Of a DNA stretch of 64,000 bases, positions 1 to 10,444 are shown piece by piece. The stretch comes from Gracilariopsis chorda (taxonomy: Eukaryota > Rhodophyta > Florideophyceae > Gracilariales > Gracilariaceae): assembly GCA_003194525.1 (NCBI GenBank), contig NBIV01000016.1, forward strand, positions 434,001 through 498,000, read 5' to 3'. How positions within the stretch are numbered: position 1 is the first letter of the stretch; each line of letters starts with the position of its first letter. The position numbers and the translations under genes were made by a program. A model generated the notes under the pieces. It had not been told where the DNA came from. It saw nothing but the letters and a program-made list of their open reading frames with translations, and ran no database searches.

Positions 1-1202
1 TCGGGGAACAACGACGACGCCATAGCGTCAAAGGGTTATCATGCATGAAGATGATCATACATGATGTATGATGCATGGTATGTATCGTTCTCACGACATG
101 AGGACGGCGTGTGGCGTTTTTGTGGTTGTTAGATGATGCAGGCAAGCAACTTTTCGCATGGCGTACTCAGGGTGATCTTCTGCTTTCTTTGAATCCAATT
201 CCAGGAAAGGATTAGCCTTCCCTGGCAATCTTCAAAACCGTTATTCACGATGTCACAGTACGACGACGATTCTTTATGTCTCGGTCATTTGCACAGGGGA
301 GAGCCGGGAAATACTACTCTGTCAAGAGCTGCTGCCGTTTCTTCCTCGTTGGGCGTGTAATAGAAAACTTCTACAAGTTGTACATTCTTGTACTGGTTAC
401 TTCCATGGCGTAGACAACGACTGAACTCAGATGTTCTTTGTCGCGATGCCTCAATAATGGTATAATGTTTATAGGTGATGTTCAACACAGGATGATGAAC
501 AGAACGGGAGTGTGGATTGAGAACTAATTAATCAATAGGGGTCGCCGACGCGAGCATAATACTATCATAGCTGGTTCGTACAGTCAGAAAGAGCAGAATG
601 GCGAAGAGGCGAATCCATGCAATGCGCGCATTCGTTGCTTGCTCGAAGTAATGGTAGAAGTTAACGCTGCAGTGAATCGTGGCAACGGAAACAGAATTGA
701 GAGTATGGTCACACCCTTCTACCGGCGCTTTGTATTACCAAGGGTAGATGGGTAGATAACTCTTATTTTCGGTTCAGACGTATTGCTAGATGAGATTCAA
801 CCATATTTTAGTTCTGTGGTGCGCACAAAAGAGCATTCATTGTTCCCTTGATTCTAGTCAGGGCCTTATATGAAAAAGACGACAAAGAGAGCCTCAAGTA
901 TTCATGAGATGTCTAACATGAATACCAAATGCGGCTGTCGAGATTTGCCACATGGTTCCATTTCAGGATGCACATAGACATATCTCATGAAAGAAGAACA
1001 AAACAACACGGAGAAGTAGAATACAATACAGTTCGCCTGACGAAAGTTACACGAGTTCTCCCCTAGCGACTACGATCAAATTAAGTCTTAAGCGGAAGTT
1101 TGGTCCACGTGATATATGGTGAGCACGACGGAATGCTCATATGTACAAGGATGGGCAAGTCGGATTCATAAGAAAACTATTAGTTGGGGTTGTGAATGAT
1201 GG
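1..1202. other. intergenic, no gene recognised
   Basis: No open frame here resembles a known protein; the longest (285-488, minus) is short and featureless. Positions 40-80 hold a degenerate ATGATGCATG-like direct repeat. A short inverted repeat TACC-AAG-GGTA lies at 736-746, a motif that recurs in other intergenic parts of this window. The right part is the 3' flank of the MgtC-like gene. Confidence 0.5.
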
Positions 1203-2204
1203 CTATACTTGTGCGCTTTGACCATCTGGTGCGTCCGGCGCTCTGACGCTTGAGTATCCATCATATGCAGAAGACGCAGTAAATTCCATGTACCGTTCTC
1301 GATCTCGACGATCGTCTCGACGCTCGTCGAGTTCCATTCTAATATTGCTGATAGGAACGGGGATTCTCTTACGCACTACGGGCGGTGTGTAACTTATCCG
1401 CATGACGTATACAGCTGCCAGACAAGCAAACACAGTGAGCAGGGATGAACCCGCACCACAGGCACCACCCATAGTTACACACAGAGTTACAATCCAGCTC
1501 ATAGCGCTTACATTTCTCGGTCGCGGACGTCGCAAGGTAGCCATGGCAAAGACGGCAATACCCGCCACAGCTGCCGCGGAAGCAACAGCCATGTGTGGAG
1601 ATACGGCCATTAGCTGCAAGGGTAGTTCAACACTGGAAAGCATAACGCATACAACAGCCGAAGATAATGAAATCAAAGTTATGGATCGCACGCCGAGATT
1701 AAGCTGAGTGGCACTGCGTTCAACTCCTACAATTGCTCCGAGCAACACGGCAGTGACGAGACGCGTGGCCAGTGAAAGTTCGCGACGAGCCTCGTCCACT
1801 GGGTCGAGCGATTCAAGTGCGGCTGAGTACCGATTTGTAATTGTGGGATTCGGTTGCGGAATTGAGTAATCGTGGATGGGGGACTTTGCTACACCGACGA
1901 CTGGTGGAGGTGCACATAAGCGCTCTGATGCGGCGTAGGTTACCAGAACGGGTTCGTGTTGTTGCGGGTGGACGGAGAGAGAGGGTGAGGATGAGGCTGA
2001 TGTTGAGCCAAGTGGGAGTAAGGAGATTGTGACTGCGGCCAGGGCGGCGGCGGCTGTGCGGATTGGATTAGTTAGGCTGCAAGTCGGATTATGGGTGGAA
2101 GACGGGCGTTTGACGAATGGCGAAGGGACTCCATGGCGCGTGAAGAAGGAGGGTGCGGACTTGACGTTTACAGGAAGCGGAGAGAGGAAAGCGGAAGGGG
2201 TCAT
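1203..2204 (-). CDS. MgtC/SapB-family membrane protein, probably plastid-targeted
   Basis: The 333-aa protein has two parts. The first ~130 residues are Ser/Pro/Ala-rich, starting with the motif PSAFLSP (residues 3-9) and containing a hydrophobic stretch near residues 48-65; this looks like an organelle-targeting extension. From about residue 145 the family core begins: a first membrane helix with LLGAIVGVERS, then LGVRSITLISLSSA, matching the G-x-x-x-G-x-E-R and R-(T/S)-x-x-L signatures of MgtC/SapB proteins, followed by further hydrophobic helices up to about residue 270. The tail is charged and rich in Asp/Arg. Bacterial MgtC proteins act in magnesium stress and inhibit F-type ATP synthase; the function here is unknown. 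Plastid location is inferred from the N-terminal motif shared with clear plastid proteins in this window. The start is the first ATG of the frame. Confidence 0.82.
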   Translation of the reverse strand: MTPSAFLSPLPVNVKSAPSFFTRHGVPSPFVKRPSSTHNPTCSLTNPIRTAAAALAAVTISLLPLGSTSASSSPSLSVHPQQHEPVLVTYAASERLCAPPPVVGVAKSPIHDYSIPQPNPTITNRYSAALESLDPVDEARRELSLATRLVTAVLLGAIVGVERSATQLNLGVRSITLISLSSAVVCVMLSSVELPLQLMAVSPHMAVASAAAVAGIAVFAMATLRRPRPRNVSAMSWIVTLCVTMGGACGAGSSLLTVFACLAAVYVMRISYTPPVVRKRIPVPISNIRMELDERRDDRRDRERYMEFTASSAYDGYSSVRAPDAPDGQSAQV

Positions 2205-4152
2205 TTGTGAAAGCGGGATTTGCCAGAGCCGTAAGAGATTATTGAGGATGTCGGATAGACAGTGGATGGGATGGCGGGCGTGTTATCATCAGCAAGTGCG
2301 GACTAGGGTCAATGGCGCGATAGCAGGAGAGATAGAATGGGGCGTGCGCGTGGAATTTGTGAAGATGAGCGGCTGCGGTGGGAAGGCGGCTGTTGCGCGT
2401 CGGGGTACGGCTGAGAACGGGCAGCGAGGGGAGCGACAGAAAAGCAAATGCTGTTCACGCGTCAGAGCGAGTGGAACAGCAACGAATTGGCGACACGACA
2501 GCTGCAAAAACGCTCCAAAGCTCAGAAACGAGACACGAGCCACTCGCCACGCGTGCAGCTGTCACTCGTGGACATGCGCGCAATGAACGCCGAATGAACG
2601 GCGCGCAGGCGCTGGCGGCCGTTCGACAAATATCGGTTTCGGTGGCGTGCGAGGCGGCGGCGGAGCGATTGCAACGCGCCTGCAGCGCGGCGCCGGGGCA
2701 GATATTTCGTGGGACGGTGTGCGCCGCACATGCGGTGAGCGGCCCTTGTTCGTTGCTGAGTAAGCTGCAATTGCATGGCAACCTTTGCTGCTTTGCCAGT
2801 GGCGTGCTGCATTGTCCGTGCTACATTTCTCCTATCGCGAAGCCGTATCTCCGCACTGGTGCGCGATCTCCCTGCAGATATTGCACTTTCCCGGCCGCTT
2901 CAATCTTGCATTTGTGCGCGGTCCGCACTAACTTTCGCTACTCACGGGGAAAGCATGCAGCCCTTACATCTCCCGTATCCCTAACTAACTTTTCCACTTC
3001 TGTGTCGAACCAGCTGATTCCACGTGAATGCCGGTTGTCTTGGCCATTCATTGCTTGCGGTGGAGTCATCTGTGCAACAAAACCGCGCTCTTATTCGGCA
3101 AATGTCGTACTTTCTCACTTCGAGACTAACTTCCTTTCTCCGCCTTTAGACTTGCGAGTAGCTTCACCATCACCACGAACCCGTTGCGACTTGATTCGCG
3201 CTTTAGAAATCCTCGTCCAGTGTGGCACATCGCTGCACATCGCAGCCACACCGGGATAGACGCGCTCAGCCGCGATGTCTTCATTGCTACTCAAGATACT
3301 TTCGGGGATTCCTTTTGCCCATTTTCAAACACACACCGCAGATCATCTTGCGATAACCCGACGAATCGTCGTCGACAGCCATTTCTGGATTTGTTCGACT
3401 GCGCACCACCGGTAGAGTGTATCCCAATGTACTACCATTGCGAGTCGATCTACGCATACCTCCACACAGACGCGAAAAAAGCTGTTTTTCTACCCTGTAT
3501 ATAACGCTCTTATTAAAGGCCGGCGTTCTAACGCACCAAACGCTTTTCGAAAATCCCAACACCGCGCGGACTCGTGTTGCAAGTAGATACATGCGTGATA
3601 TTCACCCCTTCACAGACTGCAGTTATGAAGAGCTTCGAATTAGTGAGATAACAACAAGAATGGCTTAGCAACACAACTGTATCGTAGGACGGACTAACTG
3701 AATCGTTCGTAAAGCTCGGCTCCCTTCTTTGTCCCTTCAACAAAACGCCTGACGGCGTTGTGGCTCATATACACGCTCTGGTGTTGAACGCGACCGTTTA
3801 AACTAAGCACCATAAGAACAGTAAACACACTGAAGAACACAATGAAGTACACTAAAATGCGTTATCGAGTGCACTAAAGAGTATCAGGGGCATACTGGCG
3901 ATACACAGCTTTCACAGCAGTGGGTAGCAATCTAACTACTACGGGCTCAGAGCACCTCCAGCGGGCCATCACAATTCTCGCCTGTAAGCCTTTACGCATG
4001 ACTGAGTATGGTGGAGGTGGCTGTAGATATCTCTGCTTAGCTCCAGCATCGCTTTCCCTACTATGTTTGTGAGTAACTACAAACTACCTTTTCGGATCAT
4101 GACAGCATGTGATGTCAACGATGAAGCCATGAGCACAACACACCCTTGATAC
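2205..4152. other. GC-rich 5' flank of the MgtC-like gene and gene-free interval
   Basis: From about 1950 to 2900 the plus strand is strongly G-rich, with GGCGGGCG-like and GCGCGC runs. Several overlapping open frames exist on both strands (for example 2378-3259 plus and 2455-2781 minus), but none shows domain-like sequence and they overlap in conflicting frames, as expected in GC-rich non-coding DNA. The interval probably carries the promoter and leader of the minus-strand MgtC-like gene. From 2950 to 4150 I see no gene. A weak inverted pair, GAGCACCTCCA and TGGAGGTGGCT, lies near 3950-4022. Confidence 0.5.
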
Positions 4153-4759
4153 TTCTTCTCTGTAGGCGCTCATTACCGAATTACGGCGTTGTGGTAGAAT
4201 CTTACACTACAGGGGAGCTTTTCTTCGTCTAGCACGCTAAACTCTATGGATCACGTAAAGCTCCCCGGAGAAGAAGATGTTCTCTGTCCCGCAGTACCAA
4301 CCTCCATCTATGTCACCGGAATGTAGCCGATGACTGCTGCTTTCTCTCAACTTGCAGCAGCCGTGTTGCGCTTACTAGCTACTATCTCGGAAAATTACGA
4401 GATCGGCACCAAGCTTCTACGGGAAGACCAGACGGGTACAAGCCCGTCCGCCTTCACGAGGTGTACCCGTCTTCCTTCCGCCAACGAGGGAAGCGAAATG
4501 GACAGGCCATTGGGTCTCTCACGGAGACCAACAACTTTTCGACCTTTCGAAGATCCGACATCGGATCCATTTCGTTCTAACGCCATTCGCCTTTTTCATC
4601 CTTTCCTCTGCTATTTCTTCCCTTTCCACCAGAGGACGTCAGCTAAGGGGCACACCACGACAAGGCGGATTCCAATGTGCCTCGTTTTCGTCGTCTAGAA
4701 GCACTAACGACGTTCTAGCCGCCCTTTCCTCTTCACCCTTGGCGATTTCGGGCAGCAAA
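4153..4759 (-). mobile_element. AAG-tailed retroposon, copy A (5'-truncated)
   Basis: This 607-bp copy belongs to a family with at least four insertions here. It is bounded by an exact 11-bp direct repeat ACCCTTGATAC (4142-4152 and 4760-4770), the expected target-site duplication. Read on the minus strand it ends in a short AGAGAAGAA tail at 4153. It shares with copies B, C and D the conserved tail-proximal part (the region reading GTGGTAGAATCT...GGGGAGCTTTTCTTCG on plus), but carries about 120 bp (roughly 4430-4550) absent from copy C. It stops near the conserved GGCGATTTCGG block, so it is 5'-truncated. The open frame at 4330-4698 is antisense to the inferred element and is not thought to be a gene. 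Confidence 0.75.
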
Positions 4760-4770
4760 ACCCTTGATAC

Positions 4771-5494
4771 AAACAGCAGTTTTTCTTCCCAACACAGAAA
4801 GATTCGATTCAAACACCTCACGACCACACGGTGAAAGGCTTTCAGCAACCTTAACGCAGCATATGACAAGCCACTCCGCTTTACCGCGCTGCGCTACATC
4901 TCTGTCAGCTCTCATTCACGTGATTATCGTTTTGAACTTGCTGGTTTTCCTCGCGAAAGAGCGCTACTTTGGATTGAAACGCTCTGCGCTACGACGCAAT
5001 TAAACTAGTGTACCCGTAAAAGAGAGAGACAGAAACCTTTTGGTGTGCCAATATCACTTTTGTCGTTGTTGTTTCTTAGCACGTAAGTCCTCTTTCCAAG
5101 TACTGCAGATACGACGGTGGCCTAGTTTAACGAATTGTTGCAAGCTCTTGAACCAAAACGCCTACAATTGAACAGCTGCGTTTATTCCTTACATCAACAA
5201 TTGGCTGGGCACGTGCTGTTCGCCTTCACGCGGTGTGCCTGTCTTTGATCCGACTCCTGACTATCAAAGCGAAATGAACAAGCTGACGGGATTCCTAGGG
5301 AGGCCAAAAACAGCCTTCTTCAGGAGGGAGAATTATCTGTAGGATGGCTTTCTTGGTGTTAACATAATTCGTTGCATCAGACCACATTAAAGAAGAAGAA
5401 AAAGAAGAGCTGGCTGATATACTATTCCAGTTTCATGCCCTTTGCTTTAGTTTTTGTTCTCAGTGCAACCTGGTATGTGGTTGCATCTTCCATC
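4771..5494. other. repeat debris between two retroposon copies
   Basis: No gene recognised. Positions ~5205-5320 resemble copy A around 4436-4530 (shared GCCTTCAC-GGTGT and AAGCGAAATG blocks), so this is a decayed fragment of the same repeat family. Positions 5384-5409 hold an AAG-rich microsatellite in the opposite orientation, possibly the tail of another degraded copy. Confidence 0.45.
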
Positions 5495-6230
5495 TTCTTC
5501 TTCTTCTTCTCCTTCTTTATGGGCGCACATTGTGTATTTGCGACGCTGTGGTAGAGCTTGTCATTATTCCTTCTCAATCTCTCAAACAACTAAGGTTAAC
5601 CGCTAGCTATTCCTCTTGAATGAAAAGTTCTCTCTACCCCGTTACACCAGTCTTAACTTCCGACTCAAAATATTGTTGATGGCTGTTGCTTGCTCCCACT
5701 CTGCTGCAGCCGTGTTGCGCTCACCAACTAGTATTCCAAGACGTAGTAGAATGGTACAAGACTTCTGCGGGGAGACCCGAATGTACAATCCATTTCGTTC
5801 TGGCGCGTTTCGCCTCTTTCAGACTTTGCTCTGCTAATCCTTCCTCAACTCGAGAGAACGCCAGGTAAGGGGTACACCACGACAAGGCGGATTCCATGTA
5901 CCACGTTCGCGCCACCCAGAAGATCTGGTGACATCTTACCCTCCCTTTTCTCTTTACCCTTGGCGATAAAGGGCGTTAAGATCGGGTTGGGGCCCGTGTG
6001 TGCTGTAGATCTCAGCGTAAGTCCAGAAAAACCCTGTAGAACCATTCAGATCCTTGTACAGGCGGTGTTGTCGCTTTCTAAAATCCCTGGTCTCCGTTGG
6101 AGACACACCGCGATCCCGCCAGAGGTTCCGTGGGAACCTCCATGATCCTTCTGGGAAAAGTTAGGGAAAGGTTGGTAAGATCCGCAGTGTTGCACGTGCC
6201 TCGTCCCTTCTGTTTCGCACAGATAAGGGG
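5495..6230 (-). mobile_element. AAG-tailed retroposon, copy B (diverged)
   Basis: A 736-bp copy flanked by GCATCTTC(C/A)ATC at 5483-5494 and 6231-6242, a 12-bp direct repeat with one mismatch. On the minus strand the tail is (AAG)n, seen on plus as CTTCTTCTTC at about 5495-5512. It is clearly diverged from copy C along most of its length, yet extends further than copy A, including the conserved ACCATTCAGATCCTTGTAC and TTTCGCACAG blocks (6042-6060 and 6213-6222). This is an older insertion. Confidence 0.7.
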
Positions 6231-6643
6231 GCATCTTCAATCATAGACCAGGAAGAAGAACCTGTACCACTGTACAAGTTCGCCTCTGTCCTAAGGTGTG
6301 CTTCACAGGTCAGCTCAATGTTGGCGTTGCTTTAGGAATGCTACCAAATAGAGCAGAGACAAATCCATTCCTGGTTCCACTGGAATGCTATGGTATACAA
6401 CCAGCAGAGCCTAGTAGAAGATCATTGTTTCAAACAACATCGTTTGAAAATCCCGTTCAGACAGGAAAAACTCGCAAAGGAAGAGTAAGAAAAGAGTCAA
6501 GTGCTACAAAGGGAACTGTTTACTAAAGAATCTAGACGTGTACTGAAGAAATCCAACGCACACAGAGCACTGTTACATTGAACCGCGAATGAAGTCACAT
6601 TTTGCTCAATCCATCACTTGAGCATCATTGTCTTACAAGTTAT
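6231..6643. other. intergenic interval downstream of the BAR gene
   Basis: No recognisable gene. It forms the 3' flank of the minus-strand BAR-domain gene. The open frame 6296-6526 has no family features. Confidence 0.4.
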
Positions 6644-7498
6644 TTAGATAGCTGTGGCCGTGGGTTCTGCCGGTGCCTCTGTAGAATCCTCAACAGGAGA
6701 CGTCGGCAGAGCCTTGGTCTCAGCTGTGACGGCAGTCTTCTTCGGAGTGCTGGTTGGGGTAGTGTTAGTTTCAAGGAACTTCTGAATGTCTTCTTCGGTC
6801 ATATTCTTAATCTGAACTCCAGACAAGGACTCCACAGAACCCTCAACGAAAGCACGCGTCGGTTCCAAAGACGCATCTAGAAGATTGAAAGCACGCAACT
6901 GAGATGACCAGTAAGCAACGTAGGTGGCCTTCAGAGCTACTTGACGCTTGTTGTATACGGCCTTCATCTTTTCAACAACACGTTCGAGAATGTCTTCGTA
7001 TGCCTTCTTGGCCTCTTCTAACTTCTCAATGTTGCGAGAAATCTTAGATTCATCTTGCTTCTTGGCATTCTGAAGGTCATCTACCTTCCTCGTGTACATG
7101 GCCACCTCAGTCTTAGCATCGGCAATAGGCTTGTACTCCGATGCAATTGCACAAATCTCAGTCAAATAGTCCTGGACAACAGCATCCACTTGCCAATGCG
7201 GGGCCGTAGAGCCTTCAGTCTTCAACACAAATTCTTTGACCAAAGCCTGAGAGCACTGAGCCGACTGTTTACCGAAGTCTCTGACCTCGTCTTTATCCGG
7301 GTAGCTGTTAGCAAATGCTTCTGCAAATATTTTCTGACGATTGCAAACGTCCTTCCAAGATTTCTCAGATTCATTGAGGGCGGCAGAGGAGGCTCTGAGA
7401 TATGCACCGAGGCGCTCCAGTCGATTCCTGTAGTCAGCAAATTCTGCGTTGTCAGCAGTCCTGTCGCGAACGGTTGCCTTCTTGATTTTGTGCATCAT
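6644..7498 (-). CDS. BAR-domain protein (amphiphysin/Rvs161-like)
   Basis: The 284-aa protein starts with a basic, amphipathic N-terminus (MMHKIKKATVRDRT). It continues as one long, almost purely helical region to about residue 235, rich in Glu/Lys/Ala with heptad-like spacing. This size and pattern match an N-BAR/BAR domain of the amphiphysin/Rvs161/endophilin type, which dimerises into a curved rod that senses or induces membrane curvature in endocytosis and vesicle traffic. After residue ~240 follows a Thr/Pro/Ala-rich, disordered tail. No SH3 domain is present, as in Rvs161/Hob3. A TATAAATA box lies about 150 bp upstream. The gene is intronless and starts with two ATG codons in a row. I am confident of the fold class but not of an exact orthologue. 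Confidence 0.75.
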   Translation of the reverse strand: MMHKIKKATVRDRTADNAEFADYRNRLERLGAYLRASSAALNESEKSWKDVCNRQKIFAEAFANSYPDKDEVRDFGKQSAQCSQALVKEFVLKTEGSTAPHWQVDAVVQDYLTEICAIASEYKPIADAKTEVAMYTRKVDDLQNAKKQDESKISRNIEKLEEAKKAYEDILERVVEKMKAVYNKRQVALKATYVAYWSSQLRAFNLLDASLEPTRAFVEGSVESLSGVQIKNMTEEDIQKFLETNTTPTSTPKKTAVTAETKALPTSPVEDSTEAPAEPTATAI

Positions 7499-8501
7499 CT
7501 TGAAGTAGTACAGGTAAGGAACAAGTAGATTGAACGAAACACTGAAGAAGCGTGTGATGTGAGGTGCTAGCAGTTGGTATCTTAGGAAGAGGCAGGTGGA
7601 GTGAGGGAAGCAAGATGGTGCAGGTCTGGTCTCTGCCCTACCGTATTTATACCGTTTCTTGCTTCATGGTAGTCAAGAGTGCGGTGCTGAATAATTGCTT
7701 AGCCATAGTTGGCGGACAGGTGAGAGGTACCTCTCTTGGATGAAGCTGCATTTGCTGCATTTGTGTTACCAGAATCGCAGCATAGAACTATTCTTCGGCA
7801 CTGCACACATATAACAATGCTACGTGGCCGAGTACGTGTGGGAAACCTGGGAGCTTTTTGGATGAGAGAGGAACGGTTTCGGAACAAGAAACGTACTCTG
7901 CGATCTTAGGAAAGTGAAATGCAAAGTCATCCGCACTAGCACGAGTTATGTCCGTCCAGAATAGACCTTCGTGCTCTTGACACGTACGATATCTTCGTCA
8001 ACGATTCCTTTCGGGTAATTGCACTTGGAACAAGACTGGGGCTAGCATTGTGTTTGTAAGCATGCGCGAGATACTCTGCCAAATATGGGAGATGAAGAAT
8101 CGAGATGTATACTATAGCCCATTTGTCATATCCCCCTTTTAGAAGAATGTAGCGGATACGGCTTCAATGCAAGTTTCGAAGGAACACGAACAACAAAAAA
8201 CATTCTGCACAGCGTTGTTGGTTGAGGTATCAAAAACGGCCTGAATTGGAGTTTGCAGATGTCAGACACAAACTAATCAATGAATTGTTTGTAACAGCCC
8301 ATCGCGTCCATAGACTACATACTCATACAGGTTTGAACGCAAGAATATCTAAGTCGTACGGGTCTTGCCAATTCGAAGGCCTCTGCACAGATTCAGCTGA
8401 CGCAGCGAGGAGATGACCAAGTAAACCAACGATTTCTGTACCATGTCTCTATCGCCCCAGTGTCTTGCAATGATTGAAGAGTACTGCGATCAGTCGAGCG
8501 A
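7499..8501. other. intergenic between BAR and La genes
   Basis: This holds the promoter and leader of the BAR gene (left) and the 3' flank of the La gene (right). Open frames at 7699-7887 and 8222-8416 are short and show no family resemblance. Confidence 0.45.
7644..7651 (-). promoter_or_regulatory. TATA box of the BAR-domain gene
   Basis: On the minus strand the sequence reads TATAAATA, 146 bp before the BAR-protein ATG, with a GA-rich stretch following it. The motif is a perfect TATA consensus at a plausible distance for a core promoter plus short leader. No other gene in the window shows one this clear. Confidence 0.55.
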
Positions 8502-9611
8502 CTACTGCCTCCTCCGACCTGAACCTCGAAATCGTTTAAATGATCTACCACCTCCTCTACCTTGTTCGCGGCGACGCTTTCTAGAGTTCTGAATGTTCGC
8601 ATCTTTCTGCTCCCACATATTCTTCCAGTAAAGCTGCTCAGCTTCACCTTCCAGAACTGTGAACGTGGGAATCTTCCCACCAAATTCCAGTTTCGATTCA
8701 GCCATAGCCTCACACGATATCTTGGCAGCACCCTCATTTGCAAACCGGATATAGCCCTCCGAATCGCCCTTCCTGAAATCCACCCACGCTACATCGCCAT
8801 GGGGCTCAAATGCTTCACGGATATCTTCCCGTGAGACATCGGGACCAAAGCCTTCAAATTTCAGAATAAGACCAGGAGTGACCTTGCGGTCACTCTCCTT
8901 CCTGGTCGCCTTCTTTTCTACGTCATCTGACGCTTGCTGTTCGTTCTTCAACTTATTTTTCTTCCTTTCGCTTCGTTCCTTTTGCTTGCGCCTATTATAA
9001 TCTTCCTTTTCTTTGCGTTTCGCTACAAAGTATTCATCGATTGGTAGAACAAGTAGTGTCTTTTCTACTTCCTTCCCATCATCATCTTTGACTTGTATCG
9101 TGTATTCGTCAGCAACGACTCTTTCTACCGCCTCTGCACTTTCCATTTCGATAAACACGGATCCCTTGAAATGGCGGCCATCGTCATCCTTCCATCTTCG
9201 AAACCGTACGGATAGAACATTTCCTGAAGCTGTAAAGAGTTCCCGGAGCTCTTCTAGTGAAGGTTCCGGGCCTCCTGGCTTCCAACCCTTCACAAATACA
9301 GAACGCTGAGGGAAGAGATCAACTTCCGGGAGCGGGGTGAGTCGTCGAACGCTCGTATGAGCTTTGTCAAGGCCAATGAGCTTGGAGCCTTTTACTGCTT
9401 GTATGATATTCTTCACATCTGCTCCAAGATTCTGCAAACGCTTGAAGGTCAACAATACGGGAATGGGGACATAACCTTTCTCGTTTTCCTCCGTCTTCGC
9501 ACGCAAAAACTTGTCGCGAGGGAGGTTGGAATCTGAGAAATAGTACTCCAATTGACTTCGGATTGCTTCAAGGTCGGCATCCTTTTCATTTCCACTCTGC
9601 GACGGTACCAT
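8502..9611 (-). CDS. SSB: La protein (Lupus La / SSB homologue)
   Basis: The 369-aa protein has the full La layout. An N-terminal La motif (about residues 10-95) includes the hallmark QLEYYFSDSNLPRDKFL. A first RRM spans about 105-200 with the RNP1-like KGSVFIEME. A Lys/Glu-rich linker (about 205-250) is followed by a second, C-terminal RRM (xRRM type) with ILKFEGFGPDVSREDI. The tail is rich in Arg/Gly/Lys (GRGGGRSFKRFRG), like nuclear-localisation and RNA-binding tails. La binds UUU-OH ends of new Pol III transcripts and protects them in the nucleus. The start is the first in-frame ATG; the open frame runs 63 bp further upstream but only from a TTG. It is divergent from the epimerase gene. 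Confidence 0.93.
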   Translation of the reverse strand: MVPSQSGNEKDADLEAIRSQLEYYFSDSNLPRDKFLRAKTEENEKGYVPIPVLLTFKRLQNLGADVKNIIQAVKGSKLIGLDKAHTSVRRLTPLPEVDLFPQRSVFVKGWKPGGPEPSLEELRELFTASGNVLSVRFRRWKDDDGRHFKGSVFIEMESAEAVERVVADEYTIQVKDDDGKEVEKTLLVLPIDEYFVAKRKEKEDYNRRKQKERSERKKNKLKNEQQASDDVEKKATRKESDRKVTPGLILKFEGFGPDVSREDIREAFEPHGDVAWVDFRKGDSEGYIRFANEGAAKISCEAMAESKLEFGGKIPTFTVLEGEAEQLYWKNMWEQKDANIQNSRKRRREQGRGGGRSFKRFRGSGRRRQ

Positions 9612-10444
9612 AGCGTTTAGGTTTCGTTTACACACCAGGACCTGGTTGACAGACCTTGCCGGAGATGGTCGCAAAAGATTGTCGTTCGAAGAGTTATCTT
9701 GTTCTTACCAACTGTTAAATGCTGAAAGCTGAGGGTATGACCGTATGAAGGTGCAGGTGGGTGAGATAGCCTTCCGGCTCTTGGAGGAAACGGAGCCAAA
9801 CTTTCCGTTTAGTCTGATCGGTGGGTTCCCAGCGAGACTGCTCTAAATTACCCCGCCGTGTTATCCATTTTAACATTATATTCCGCCCTTGATGCGATGA
9901 CTGAAACAAGACAGGTGAAGCGTCAGAACAGGTAAAGGGTTACCATATTTTTAGGCATTTGCATCAAAAGGACGTCGTAGCCTGCATCTTCACCGCCGGA
10001 ATTAGTGTAATCGGACCCAAAGTATCCTGGATATCCGTTTGCGGAATCTGCTCACAACGGACGAGAGAACGGTTCTTACAGATCATGTTGTTGTGACCAG
10101 AGTATCACGTACCAAGGGTACGAACGGGAGGTGCAGAGGTACTGTAGCAGGCTAATAAAATGGTAGCGGATGATCTCAAAGTCTCCACCTTCAACAGTTG
10201 CGAGTTCAACCCTACAGACTGTTTGTAAGTTATCAAGGTAGCAATCCTTCGTAGACACCCGGCCTATTCCGTCGTTTGCCTTGCAACATCAAACAGAGAT
10301 CAGAGCTCAGCTGAACAGGAGCTTCAGAACTGCGTACAGTTACGATTCTGTTTAGCAGTTAACCTGTTATTTGTTACCATTGCGGGTGACCTCTCTTGAC
10401 TCGACACAGTCGTCTTGATTCAAGTTTTCTGAAACGGTTTGGCC
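9612..10444. promoter_or_regulatory. divergent promoter region, La / epimerase
   Basis: This 833-bp interval separates two divergent genes and shows no convincing coding sequence. It contains AAGGGTTA at 9935-9942, an octamer seen in several other divergent promoters here, and the palindrome TACC-AAG-GGTA at 10110-10120. Confidence 0.45.

Noticed and set aside
2378..3259. 293-codon plus-strand open frame upstream of the MgtC-like gene
   Set aside because: It lies in GC-rich DNA with overlapping frames on both strands, has no domain-like sequence and many Cys/Ser/Arg runs typical of chance translation.
3949..4022. Tiny element with GAGCACCTCCA / TGGAGGTGGCT ends like the Harbinger terminal repeats
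   Set aside because: The ends match only partly and no TTA/TAA duplication is evident.
9612..9674. Longer N-terminus of La
   Set aside because: The upstream extension begins only at TTG; the first ATG gives the normal family start.
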